Counted from the stretch's first letter, positions 1-6,032 are shown. The stretch: DNA of 9,432 bases from Candidatus Moranbacteria bacterium CG23_combo_of_CG06-09_8_20_14_all_35_22 (GCA_002772115.1 PCRW01000030.1:1-9432), one strand, 5' to 3'. Numbers and translations: made by a program. Notes: a model not told the origin generated them from the letters alone.

Positions 1-52
1 TTTTTTCAAAATGCAGGTCTCTTAGGCACTGGTTTAGTTTAGTACGGATTGG

Positions 53-187
53 TCATTGCTCAATTTTCTCCCCAGCTTCTTTATAATCTTTAGCCTCTCC
101 TGTATCTTTCATTTTTTTCATTTCATCCGCCTCTGCACGCGCTTTTTCGAGATCATATTGTGGTGGTTGTTCTCCTATATTTCCCAT
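53..187 (-). CDS. Small hypothetical protein, 44 aa
   Basis: I read a 44-residue protein starting MGNIGEQPP and ending with a TGA stop. It is acidic and charged, predicted helical (a D/E/K/A-rich stretch from about residue 12 to the end), with no membrane segment, cysteines or metal motif. The frame stays open upstream, but the ATG at 187-185 is the only good start after a well-formed promoter (215-243), so I chose it over the longer frame. There is no Shine-Dalgarno sequence before it, as for the other genes here. The pattern Y-D-L-E-K-A-R-x-E-A-D followed by D-Y-K-E-A resembles short conserved hypothetical proteins I associate with Patescibacteria, but I cannot assign a function. It is the only gene in the window ending in TGA, which argues against UGA recoding. 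It could be non-coding; the promoter is the main support. Confidence 0.55.
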   Translation of the reverse strand: MGNIGEQPPQYDLEKARAEADEMKKMKDTGEAKDYKEAGEKIEQ

Positions 188-194
188 AATATTT

Positions 195-210
195 ATGTAA
201 TTAATTACAT
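195..210. promoter_or_regulatory. 16-nt perfect palindrome at the start of the small-gene transcript (candidate operator)
   Basis: ATGTAATTAATTACAT reads the same on both strands. It begins five bases downstream of the -10 hexamer of the 215-243 promoter, so it covers the expected transcription start. That is a classical position for a dimeric repressor site. The function is inferred from position and symmetry only; AT-rich DNA can give such palindromes by chance. Confidence 0.4.
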
Positions 211-214
211 ATCT

Positions 215-243
215 AGTATATAAAAAAAGACACGGCGTGTCCA
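215..243 (-). promoter_or_regulatory. Sigma70-type promoter for the 44-aa gene
   Basis: On the minus strand, TGGACA (243-238) and TATACT (220-215) are separated by 17 bp, each one base away from the sigma70 consensus. Transcription would start near 208 and give a leader of about 20 nt before the ATG at 187. The -35 box overlaps the hairpin of the terminator-like element at 222-241. Confidence 0.55.
222..241 (-). terminator. Hairpin plus T7 tract, possible intrinsic terminator
   Basis: On the minus strand, GACAC (241-237), loop GCC and GTGTC (233-229) are followed by seven T (228-222). This has the form of a short Rho-independent terminator that would stop leftward read-through before the small gene. 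The stem is only five base pairs, and the site overlaps a promoter -35 box, so it is a weak call. Confidence 0.35.
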
Positions 244-317
244 ATCGACAAAAAAAGGGAACTCCACCTATTTCGCAAGGATGGGATAAAAATGCAAAAT
301 TATTTTTTCTTAAATTC

Positions 318-451
318 AGCCTTGCGGAGCACTCCAATATAAATTCAAGTGAGCTGGCGTTAAGAATTTACTCATCTTCGCTTGATGTACTCATCAGGCC
401 TAGTAAATTTAGCCAGCGAACGCAGAATTTATTGGAGTGCGTAGCTTGGCT
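318..451. repeat. Long imperfect inverted repeat (about 50-nt arms)
   Basis: The left arm 318-370 pairs with the right arm 403-451, interrupted by small bulges. The best blocks are GCACTCCAAT/ATTGGAGTGC, AAATTC/GAATTT, GCTGGC/GCCAGC and AATTTA/TAAATT. The central loop is about 30 nt. It has no coding content I believe in, and the two short open frames crossing it are products of the repeat. It lies in the 450-nt gene-free stretch between RNase J and the 44-aa gene. It is probably a decayed mobile palindrome; a structured RNA is the alternative. Confidence 0.6.
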
Positions 452-465
452 GAGAGTTCTTTTTG

Positions 466-494
466 TTACTTTTTCTTGCGGAAAGAAAAAGTAA
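466..494. repeat. Perfect 12-bp hairpin, loop GCGGA
   Basis: TTACTTTTTCTT (466-477) pairs exactly with AAGAAAAAGTAA (483-494) around a 5-nt loop. No T-run follows on either strand at the right place, so it is not an obvious terminator. It probably belongs to a dispersed palindrome family. Confidence 0.6.
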
Positions 495-528
495 GGCTAG
501 GTTTTGGGAAAAGAAAAATGGCGAGGAG

Positions 529-545
529 TTTCTCGGCTCGAGAAA
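529..545. repeat. Short hairpin TTTCTCG-GCT-CGAGAAA
   Basis: A perfect 7-bp stem with a 3-nt loop, lying between the hairpin at 466-494 and the 28-nt palindromes. It has no U-tract. It is one of several tandem small palindromes packed downstream of RNase J. Confidence 0.45.
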
Positions 546-564
546 AAAGTAAGAATATATTAGA

Positions 565-592
565 GTAGGGAACGCAAATTTGCGTTCCAATA
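565..592. repeat. GTAG-type 28-nt palindromic element, copy 1
   Basis: The core GGAACGCAAATTTGCGTTCC (569-588) is a perfect 20-nt palindrome. The left foot GTAG (565-568) is intact, while the right foot has decayed to AATA. The core is identical to that of the copy inside uvrB at 8322-8349. Confidence 0.8.
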
Positions 593-601
593 AAACAATA
601 C

Positions 602-632
602 AAAAAAGGGAACGCGTATACGCGTTCCCTAC
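602..632 (-). terminator. RNase J terminator formed by a GTAG-type palindrome (copy 2)
   Basis: On the minus strand, five bases after the RNase J stop codon, the RNA reads GUAG followed by the self-complementary stretch 630-607 (centre GCGTATACGC), then a run of T (607-602). A strong GC-containing hairpin followed by a U-tract is a good intrinsic terminator. The 28-nt unit 605-632 keeps its CTAC foot on the plus-strand right side; the opposite GTAG foot is replaced by the A-run. A member of the repeat family therefore appears to have been adopted as the RNase J terminator. Confidence 0.7.
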
Positions 633-637
633 AAAAA

Positions 638-2431
638 TTACACTTCAATAATCACTGGCAGAACCATTGGTCGCCGTTCGGTTTTTTGGAAGAGGAAGAG
701 GCCGACTACTTCGCGGATGGCGTTTTCGATAAATTTCTTTTCGGGAGAAGTTTTTTTGGAAGTAGTATCTCTGATGGCTTTTTTCACTTGGAGTTTAGTT
801 TCATTAACTAAGTCGAAATTATCCTTGACATAGATAAATCCGCGAGAGGTGATTTGAATGTTGCCGATAACATTTTTAGTTTTATTGTCCAAAATTACAG
901 TAATCACAAACATTCCGTCTTCACTCAAAACTTGGCGATCCCGCAAAACTACTTGTCCGACATCGCCCACGCCGAGTCCGTCTACCATTACATAACTAGT
1001 GTCAACTTTTTTCGGTAAAATAGTAGCTTTATTTTTTTGCACTTCCAAAACATTACCATTGTCTAGTACGAAAATGTTCTCTTTGCGAAAGCCAATTCTG
1101 GTGGCTAGTTTTTCCGCTTCTTTCAACATATAGTGATTAGCATAAACTGGCAAAAAGAAATCCGGTCGCACTTGGCGAAGCATTTCTTGAATGTCCACGG
1201 CGCTACAGTGTCCGCTGATATGCACATCCATAATGTCATCATGAATGACATTGTCGCATTTTCGGTATAGATTATCCTTGAGTCTTTGCACAGTTCTTTC
1301 GTTTCCTGGGATAACCGAAGAGGAAAAGATAATGGTGTCATTTTTTTTGATTTTGATGAAGCGGTGATTGTCAGTAATAATTCTTGAAAGCACAGCGTTG
1401 CCTTCGCCTTGCGCGCCGGTGCAGATGACAATAATTTTGTTTTCCGGATAATTGTGAATGTTGGCAATTGGCACCAGTGTATCTTTATGCATTTTGATGT
1501 AGCCCAATTCCTTGGCAATTTTAACATTCATTTTCATACTATAGCCATCCAAGGCTACTTTCTTGCCAATCTTTTCGGCGTATTCCAAAATGTGTCCAAT
1601 GCGTTTGATTTGGGAAGAAAAAGTTCCAATGATAATTTTTCCAGTAGTTTCACTGATGAGTTTTTCCAAATTAAAATACATTTCTTTTTCTGTGGTACGA
1701 TTAGGATTTTTAACAATAGCACCTAAGCTTTCTAGCATCAAAATTCTTGGGCTAGGAAGGCGTGACAAATGCTCGTAGGTGACAAGACTTTTTCCATTGG
1801 CGTTTTTTTCCATTGTCCAATCCCCAGGGTGAATCACTGTTCCGTCTGGAGTTTTAATGATTACTCCCACGGCGTCCATAATGGAATGTTCCACATCGAA
1901 AAATTCAATTTCAAAACTGCCTAAGCGAATTTTGTCTGTGATAGCTTTGACGCGAATAGTTTTGAGATTTTGGGCGGAACCTTTTTCAAAGTCTTCCAAT
2001 TTTTTTTTGACCATAGCGAGCGTCATATCGCGTCCGATGATTGTTGGATAGCCAAGATTTCGAAGCAGGATTGGAGCGGCACCGATATGGTCAAGATGCC
2101 CATGGCTAAAAATTACCCCGCGAATTCTTTTTTCTTTGCCTTTGAGATAGCTGATGTTAGGAATGATATAGTCAATTCCGGGCATATCCTCTTCGGGAAA
2201 TTGCAGTCCCATATCCAAAATGATGATGTCCTGACCATATTCAAAAAGAGTCATATTGCGCCCGACTTCTTCTTGCCCTCCCAGAGGAATGATGTGCAAA
2301 CTGCTTTTCGTTTCTTGACTAATTATCGGCGGTAGATTATTTTTGTCAGTCACACTAATTTTTCTGGGTGGTTGAATTGGTTTTCTGGGGCGCCTCAAAT
2401 GAGGCGAACCGATTGGTCTTATGTCTTGCAT
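638..2431 (-). CDS. rnj: Ribonuclease J (metallo-beta-lactamase/beta-CASP RNase)
   Basis: Cytoplasmic 5'-3' exo/endoribonuclease of mRNA decay and rRNA maturation. The 597-aa protein has a Pro/Arg-rich, probably disordered N-terminal extension (residues 1-45). The metallo-beta-lactamase core then begins with IIPLGGQEEVGRNM (47-60) and the metal motif SHGHLDHIG (His110, His112, Asp114, His115). His182 and Asp204 (HPGDW) match the further zinc ligands. The beta-CASP region includes HISGHCS (404-410), and the C-terminal domain ends PMVLPVIIEV. Where most RNase J proteins have P-V-H-G-E, this one has PVYANH (428-433): Tyr stands at the usual last metal-ligand His and a His comes three residues later. 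An alignment should show whether that is lineage-typical. The gene has its own strong promoter (2651-2678), a long leader and a hairpin terminator. No Shine-Dalgarno sequence precedes the ATG. Family assignment is very secure. Confidence 0.96.
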   Translation of the reverse strand: MQDIRPIGSPHLRRPRKPIQPPRKISVTDKNNLPPIISQETKSSLHIIPLGGQEEVGRNMTLFEYGQDIIILDMGLQFPEEDMPGIDYIIPNISYLKGKEKRIRGVIFSHGHLDHIGAAPILLRNLGYPTIIGRDMTLAMVKKKLEDFEKGSAQNLKTIRVKAITDKIRLGSFEIEFFDVEHSIMDAVGVIIKTPDGTVIHPGDWTMEKNANGKSLVTYEHLSRLPSPRILMLESLGAIVKNPNRTTEKEMYFNLEKLISETTGKIIIGTFSSQIKRIGHILEYAEKIGKKVALDGYSMKMNVKIAKELGYIKMHKDTLVPIANIHNYPENKIIVICTGAQGEGNAVLSRIITDNHRFIKIKKNDTIIFSSSVIPGNERTVQRLKDNLYRKCDNVIHDDIMDVHISGHCSAVDIQEMLRQVRPDFFLPVYANHYMLKEAEKLATRIGFRKENIFVLDNGNVLEVQKNKATILPKKVDTSYVMVDGLGVGDVGQVVLRDRQVLSEDGMFVITVILDNKTKNVIGNIQITSRGFIYVKDNFDLVNETKLQVKKAIRDTTSKKTSPEKKFIENAIREVVGLFLFQKTERRPMVLPVIIEV

Positions 2432-2645
2432 AGAGTGTTATTTTTTATGAAAAAACAAAATTAGTTTTTCAAGCTTTTCCTAAAATGCACCTCGCTGACT
2501 TGCTACGAGAAATTTGATTTTTGAATTTAAGACTAAAACAAAAAAGATATATAAAAACAAAAAATAAGATAAAATGATACTTTTGAAAATTAGATGAAGA
2601 GGTAAAGAAACAAACAAAGAATATTCAAAGCAAGTTTATAATATT
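2432..2645 (-). other. Long AT-rich 5' leader of RNase J mRNA
   Basis: If transcription starts just after the -10 box at 2651-2656, RNase J mRNA has an untranslated leader of roughly 210 nt. I find no open frame, no known riboswitch pattern and no Shine-Dalgarno sequence in it. The only non-AT-rich patch is around 2487-2512, with a weak CTCG/CGAG pairing. Ribonuclease genes are often autoregulated through their leaders, but that is only a suggestion here. Confidence 0.4.
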
Positions 2646-2650
2646 ATACT

Positions 2651-2678
2651 ATTATACTCTAAACTAGATATTTGTCAA
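2651..2678 (-). promoter_or_regulatory. Consensus sigma70-type promoter for RNase J
   Basis: On the minus strand, TTGACA (2678-2673) and TATAAT (2656-2651) are both perfect consensus hexamers 16 bp apart. A second TATAAT follows at 2648-2643. It is the best promoter in the window and marks RNase J as a separate transcription unit from the genes upstream of it. Confidence 0.75.
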
Positions 2679-2691
2679 GGGCAAAATTATA

Positions 2692-2709
2692 AAAATAGCT
2701 ATTTTAGCT
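2692..2709 (-). terminator. Weak AT-rich hairpin with T-run after the nucleotidyltransferase gene
   Basis: On the minus strand, AGCTA (2709-2705), loop AAA and TAGCT (2701-2697) are followed by ATTTT. It lies just downstream of the nucleotidyltransferase stop and just upstream of the RNase J promoter, where a terminator is expected. The stem is short and AT-rich, so confidence is low. Confidence 0.3.
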
Positions 2710-2719
2710 TGAAATAAGC

Positions 2720-3199
2720 CTATTTCTTATCTGTTTTTTTGAGATATTTCTCTAAAAGCCACGAGCTGGATTGAACTTTGCCACCTTCGCCGATATTGAA
2801 AATTGTTTTGCAACCTATTTTTTTGCAAGTCTCTACTTCTGGGACATCATCTTTGAATCGATCGCCACCGTTGGCAAAAATATCCGGTTTCAATTCTTCC
2901 AATTCATTGCAAACGCTATATTCTCGAGTACTGCGTCCGAACTTCTTTTTTGATTTTTTATGCTTGCTGATTATAACTCGGTCGACTGGTTTTAAAGCTT
3001 CGATAATTTCTTTTCTTTCTTGTTCGGGCATAAAAAGAGTACGCCCTTTGATTCCGAACCAATTATCATTATTAAGAATCACCACTAATTCATCTCCCAA
3101 CGCTTTAGCTTCTTTGAACATTCTAACATGTCCAACATGAATTGGATCAAATCCGCCACTCACTGCTACGACAATTTTTTTCTTTTTTTTCTTTTGCAT
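2720..3199 (-). CDS. Cytidylyltransferase/adenylyltransferase-family nucleotidyltransferase
   Basis: The 159-aa protein is a single-domain HIGH-superfamily nucleotidyltransferase (cytidylyltransferase-like fold). The nucleotide-binding signature is GGFDPIHVGH (residues 15-24, with H21-V-G-H24). It is followed by a basic LNNDNWFGIKGR segment (42-53), an ANGGDR motif (109-114) and a Ser-rich GKVQSSSWLL segment (140-149) at the position of the C-terminal ISSS/T motif. This layout matches RfaE-domain-II and glycerol-3-phosphate cytidylyltransferase-like enzymes, which join a CTP or ATP nucleotidyl group to a sugar or alcohol phosphate. The substrate cannot be read from sequence. The N-terminus has six lysines in a row (MQKKKKKK), encoded by a near-homopolymeric A tract that could slip. 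The gene starts 21 nt after the isomerase stop and is probably co-transcribed with it. No Shine-Dalgarno sequence is visible. Confidence 0.85.
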   Translation of the reverse strand: MQKKKKKKIVVAVSGGFDPIHVGHVRMFKEAKALGDELVVILNNDNWFGIKGRTLFMPEQERKEIIEALKPVDRVIISKHKKSKKKFGRSTREYSVCNELEELKPDIFANGGDRFKDDVPEVETCKKIGCKTIFNIGEGGKVQSSSWLLEKYLKKTDKK

Positions 3200-3220
3200 A
3201 ATGTTATAATTAAAAATTAA

Positions 3221-3829
3221 TTATCCAACAACTTCTAATCCACCCAAATCTTCTTTGAGAATTTTTTTATAATTGTGATTTCTTTTAAGGGCTGGCTTGC
3301 CATTATGCTCAATTACATAATAGGCGAAGCCACGCATTTTTTTGACTGGTTCATAATCAGCGTGTCCTGGGAAACTAGCGGGGTCGCGTTCTTCAAAATC
3401 CACCGGACTGTTATCTAGAGTGATGAAATATGTTTTTCCGGTGTTGACTAGGAGATGACCATAACCTGGACCCATATATATTTCGTCGCCTAGTTTAGTG
3501 ATGATCGCTTGGAATTCTTCTATGTGATCAGCAATCATTTTTCCGTTTTTATCCACGGATAATTTTTGAAGCAGAGCAATACCTTCACCAAAAAGAATGT
3601 TATAATTTTCATCTAACTTCCCGATGTGATAGTGGCCATAGGTTTTGATGTATTCTCCCGAAACGGTTCCTGGTTCCCAAACGGTAATATTTTTTTGGTC
3701 CACTCCACCACGAATCATATAATAGTGGATAGCTGGACCAATCCCATCCGGATCCATAAGAACATCCTTCATTTTTTCATGTGTGCGTGAAGCATAGTGC
3801 TTGGGCACAAAGTCAAAGTTAATGTTCAT
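3221..3829 (-). CDS. pgiA: Cupin-type (archaeal-type) glucose-6-phosphate isomerase
   Basis: The 202-aa protein belongs to the metal-dependent cupin glucose-6-phosphate isomerases, which interconvert glucose-6-phosphate and fructose-6-phosphate and are unrelated in fold to classical Pgi. The diagnostic region is TVSGEYIKTYGHYHIG (55-70), with His66 and His68 as metal ligands, then ENYNILFGEG with Glu74, and PGYGHLLVNTG with His125 as the fourth ligand. The length is typical of the family. In Patescibacteria with patchy glycolysis such an enzyme could supply fructose-6-phosphate to the pentose phosphate or lower glycolytic route; that is an inference. It sits between the solute-binding protein (58 nt upstream) and the nucleotidyltransferase (21 nt downstream) on the same strand, so an operon is likely. 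The ATG is preceded by AT-rich sequence without a Shine-Dalgarno motif. Another cupin acting on a sugar phosphate is a less likely alternative. Confidence 0.88.
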   Translation of the reverse strand: MNINFDFVPKHYASRTHEKMKDVLMDPDGIGPAIHYYMIRGGVDQKNITVWEPGTVSGEYIKTYGHYHIGKLDENYNILFGEGIALLQKLSVDKNGKMIADHIEEFQAIITKLGDEIYMGPGYGHLLVNTGKTYFITLDNSPVDFEERDPASFPGHADYEPVKKMRGFAYYVIEHNGKPALKRNHNYKKILKEDLGGLEVVG

Positions 3830-3849
3830 AATGTTTGTTTTTTATTTAA

Positions 3850-3886
3850 ATTCGCATGTGCGCATTCGCAGACGCGCTATTCGCAT
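3850..3886. repeat. Three ATTCGCA direct repeats in a short intergenic region
   Basis: ATTCGCA occurs at 3850-3856, 3864-3870 and 3879-3885, separated by GC-rich spacers that also form small inverted pairs such as CGCATGTGCG (3853-3862). The cluster fills the gap between the solute-binding protein stop and the isomerase start. It may be a small repeat remnant or an mRNA hairpin between cistrons. Confidence 0.5.
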
Positions 3887-3887
3887 A

Positions 3888-5531
3888 CTATTTTTTAATT
3901 CTCTTAGTCTTAATATACCACAAATTCGCTTGACTGAAACGATTAGAAGGGGAGATGAGAGTTTTGATGTTGATGCCTTGAACTCGTTGATTGATGGGAT
4001 AGATATAGCTTGGACTGTAAAGAAAGACAGCCGGATTTTCTTGGAAGAGTATTTTTTGAAAATCAATATAATTTTGCGCTCTTTTTGCTTCGTCGAATTC
4101 CACTCGTCCGCTATCAATCAATTTGTCGGAATTGTCATTGCCGAAAAGAGAAAGATTAAGTCCGGGATCTTTTTTATTATCTGAATGCCAAAAATAGTAG
4201 GGGTCAGGATCAGCACCGACTACTTGGCCAAAAAGCAAAGCTTCATATTCGCGCGGGCGGATATAATTTTCTTGGATGTCGGAAATATCAAAAGAGCTGA
4301 TGTTAACTTTGACTCCAACTTTTTCCCATTGAATTTTTAGGATCTCGGCAGTTTTGGTCAGTTCGTCCCAATTAACAGTAGCTAAATTTATTTCTAAAGT
4401 AGCTTCATCTTTTTTTCGAAGATTATCATCTCCTTTTTTCCAACCGGCATCGTCTAATATTTTGTTAGCTTTGTCTAAATCAAAATTAGCTTTTTCTAAA
4501 TCGGCTAAATAGCCAGTCATACCGGAAAGAAAAGGGGAATGGGCTTCTTGGCCCAAGCCACCCAAAACTGTGTCGATGATTTCTTTTCTGTTAGTGGCAT
4601 AACTTAGCGCTTGTCGTACTTCATCGTTTGCCAAGGGAACACTTTTAGTTCGGTTGAAAAATACTGCAAAATAACGAGGAATTTCCGTTTTATAAATGGA
4701 AATGGTTTTTTGATTTTTAATACTGGCTATATTTTCTGAAGAGAGAAGACTGATGCCCATAATTTCTTTGCGGTTTAACGCGTCCAAGGCGGAATTTTCA
4801 TCTAGATAAAAATTGAAAGTCATTTTTGAAATATATGGCCGAAGAGAGAAATAGTCTGGATTGGAAACTAATTTATAAGAAAGAACATTATCATGGGAAT
4901 CTTTTTGCAGGGTACTGTATTTGTATGGACCGGTTCCGATTGGTTTTAAATTCAGTGAATTCAAACTGAAATTGTCTGGATTAACTGAACTCCAAAGATG
5001 TTTGGGTAAAATTCCAAAAGTTAGATCATTAAGAAATCCAACATAAGGATTTTTTATTTTAAATTCTATTGTCGAATCATCAACAAGCTTGGTTTCTATG
5101 CCTTGCCAACTGCCACGCAGAGGACTTTTGTAAGCGGGATTGGAAATTAAATTAATGGTAAAAACAACATCATCCGCGTTGAAGATTTCTCCATCATGCC
5201 AGTGAACATTTTTATTGAGGCTTATTTTATAAGTCAATTTATCCTCACTTAATTCATAATTTTCTGCCAAATCCGGAATGATTTTTCCTTCTCCATCATA
5301 TTTGAAAAGAGAGGAATAAATAAGTTGAGATAAATCAGCGTCAGTTTCATTGGAAGATGATAGGAGGGGATTGATATAAAGAGGCTGGCCAACAATGCCT
5401 TCAATATATTCTCCACCGAAAGCTGGGACGGCTTTTGTTTTGGAATAGTAAAAAATAATTCCCCAACCAAAGGATGAGCCGATAAATAGCAAGAGGAAAA
5501 AATAAAAAAGGAGTTTTTCTTTGAAACTCAA
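3888..5531 (-). CDS. Family-5 extracellular solute-binding protein (peptide ABC transporter), membrane-anchored
   Basis: From the TTG at 5531 the protein is 547 aa. Residues 7-29 form one hydrophobic segment with no lipobox cysteine, so the protein is probably held to the outer face of the membrane by an uncleaved anchor. The rest matches SBP_bac_5 proteins that bind oligopeptides. It opens GGEYIEGIVGQPLYINPLL (39-57), followed by a D-L-S-Q-L-I-Y-S-S-L-F-K-Y-D stretch, PDLAE, and the family signature HWHDGEIFNADDVVFT (110-125). No permease or ATPase genes are adjacent. No ATG or GTG lies in frame upstream, yet the frame stays open to a TAA at 5628-5630. The extra residues (DKKTRWPKISQWPKI...) look like the basic, Trp-Pro-rich lead-in I recall from Patescibacterial relatives. 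The true start is therefore uncertain: either TTG, or a non-canonical or displaced start. Family assignment is secure. Confidence 0.9.
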   Translation of the reverse strand: MSFKEKLLFYFFLLLFIGSSFGWGIIFYYSKTKAVPAFGGEYIEGIVGQPLYINPLLSSSNETDADLSQLIYSSLFKYDGEGKIIPDLAENYELSEDKLTYKISLNKNVHWHDGEIFNADDVVFTINLISNPAYKSPLRGSWQGIETKLVDDSTIEFKIKNPYVGFLNDLTFGILPKHLWSSVNPDNFSLNSLNLKPIGTGPYKYSTLQKDSHDNVLSYKLVSNPDYFSLRPYISKMTFNFYLDENSALDALNRKEIMGISLLSSENIASIKNQKTISIYKTEIPRYFAVFFNRTKSVPLANDEVRQALSYATNRKEIIDTVLGGLGQEAHSPFLSGMTGYLADLEKANFDLDKANKILDDAGWKKGDDNLRKKDEATLEINLATVNWDELTKTAEILKIQWEKVGVKVNISSFDISDIQENYIRPREYEALLFGQVVGADPDPYYFWHSDNKKDPGLNLSLFGNDNSDKLIDSGRVEFDEAKRAQNYIDFQKILFQENPAVFLYSPSYIYPINQRVQGINIKTLISPSNRFSQANLWYIKTKRIKK

Positions 5532-5597
5532 AATCTTGGTTATTTTTGGCCACTGTGAAATTTTTGGCCAGCGAGTTTTTTTGTCAGTATTGTCGCT

Positions 5598-5626
5598 AAT
5601 ATAGTTAGTTAAAATTATTGATTCAA
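5598..5626 (-). promoter_or_regulatory. Candidate promoter for the solute-binding protein gene
   Basis: On the minus strand, TTGAAT (5626-5621) and TATATT (5603-5598) are 17 bp apart, a reasonable sigma70-like match just outside the folded element at 5631-5801. Transcription would begin near 5591, leaving about 60 nt to the TTG start at 5531. Confidence 0.4.
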
Positions 5627-5630
5627 ATTA

Positions 5631-5801
5631 CTGAAGAATATTATTTTTTCGGTTTACCTGCCTCGCCGTCAGGCGGGTAACTCGGATGTCGAATTTCTTG
5701 CCAAAACTTTCGCCCCCGATCAACAGCTGATAAGCCAAAGTTTTGGAGAAATACGACATCCTCAAACAGGATAAATCTCAAAAATAATATTCTTCAGTGG
5801 T
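5631..5801 (-). repeat. Large folded repeat element, copy A (downstream of secG)
   Basis: A two-stage hairpin. The outer stem 5631-5648/5780-5797 is 18 bp and perfect (CTGAAGAATATTATTTTT). The inner stem 5684-5710/5737-5761 includes GGATGTCG/CGACATCC and a perfect 10-bp CCAAAACTTT/AAAGTTTTGG. The apical loop 5711-5736 contains GATCAACAGCTGAT. On the minus strand it begins ACCACTGAAGAA nine bases after the secG stop codon. Linker sequences are shared with copy B (6054-6203), while the stems differ with pairing preserved. The 3' side carries an extra GC-rich hairpin at 5654-5680. Confidence 0.8.
5654..5680. repeat. GC-rich hairpin nested in copy A
   Basis: TTACCTGCCT pairs with AGGCGGGTAA (one T-G wobble) around the 7-nt loop CGCCGTC. 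It is absent from the corresponding place in copy B, so it looks like a secondary palindrome insertion into, or expansion of, copy A. Confidence 0.6.
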
Positions 5802-5810
5802 CTCTTATTA

Positions 5811-6032
5811 TTATTTCGCCAGAATCAAATTTAGTAAGGCGAAAACAATAAATAATGCGCTAAGGGCTACGGAAAAACCGACTAAAAATTTTTCAAAACC
5901 TCTTTTGGTGTGGTATCCGCCAAAATTTCCGCCAAATGTTCCAGAAAGTCCCGCTCCGCGATTTTGGAGGAGAATGGAAATGATGAGAAGCACGGAAACA
6001 ACTATTTCGGAAATGTTTATAATTCTAAGCAT
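5811..6032 (-). CDS. secG: Preprotein translocase subunit SecG
   Basis: The 73-aa inner-membrane protein has two hydrophobic helices (about residues 8-22 and 49-71). The SecG signature lies between them: LLQNRGAGLSGTFGG (21-35) and then YHTKRGFEKFL (40-50). SecG associates with SecYE and stimulates SecA-driven protein export. The length and both conserved blocks are normal for the family. The ATG lacks a Shine-Dalgarno sequence. The gene is bracketed by the two related folded elements, copy B upstream and copy A nine bases downstream of the stop. Confidence 0.94.
   Translation of the reverse strand: MLRIINISEIVVSVLLIISILLQNRGAGLSGTFGGNFGGYHTKRGFEKFLVGFSVALSALFIVFALLNLILAK

Noticed and set aside
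372..402. CTGATGAG...GCGAAGA on the minus strand of the loop, reminiscent of a hammerhead ribozyme core
   Set aside because: The intervening segment does not form stem II, the second core element reads GAAG rather than GAAA, and no flanking stems place a cleavage site. It is chance similarity.
565..632. Two similar palindromes close together as a possible CRISPR array
   Set aside because: There are only two units, separated by 12 nt, with variable cores and no true spacers or cas genes.
237..648. Open frames of 60-94 aa in the gap after RNase J
   Set aside because: They run across inverted repeats, have low-complexity Phe/Lys tails and no promoter or start context. Only the 44-aa downstream part of one (53-187) was kept.
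2391..2406. CGCCTC-AAAT-GAGGCG hairpin near the start of RNase J coding sequence as a regulatory site or palindromic insertion
   Set aside because: It has a 6-bp stem only, in the variable Arg/Pro-rich N-terminal extension. Repetitive Arg codons explain it well enough.
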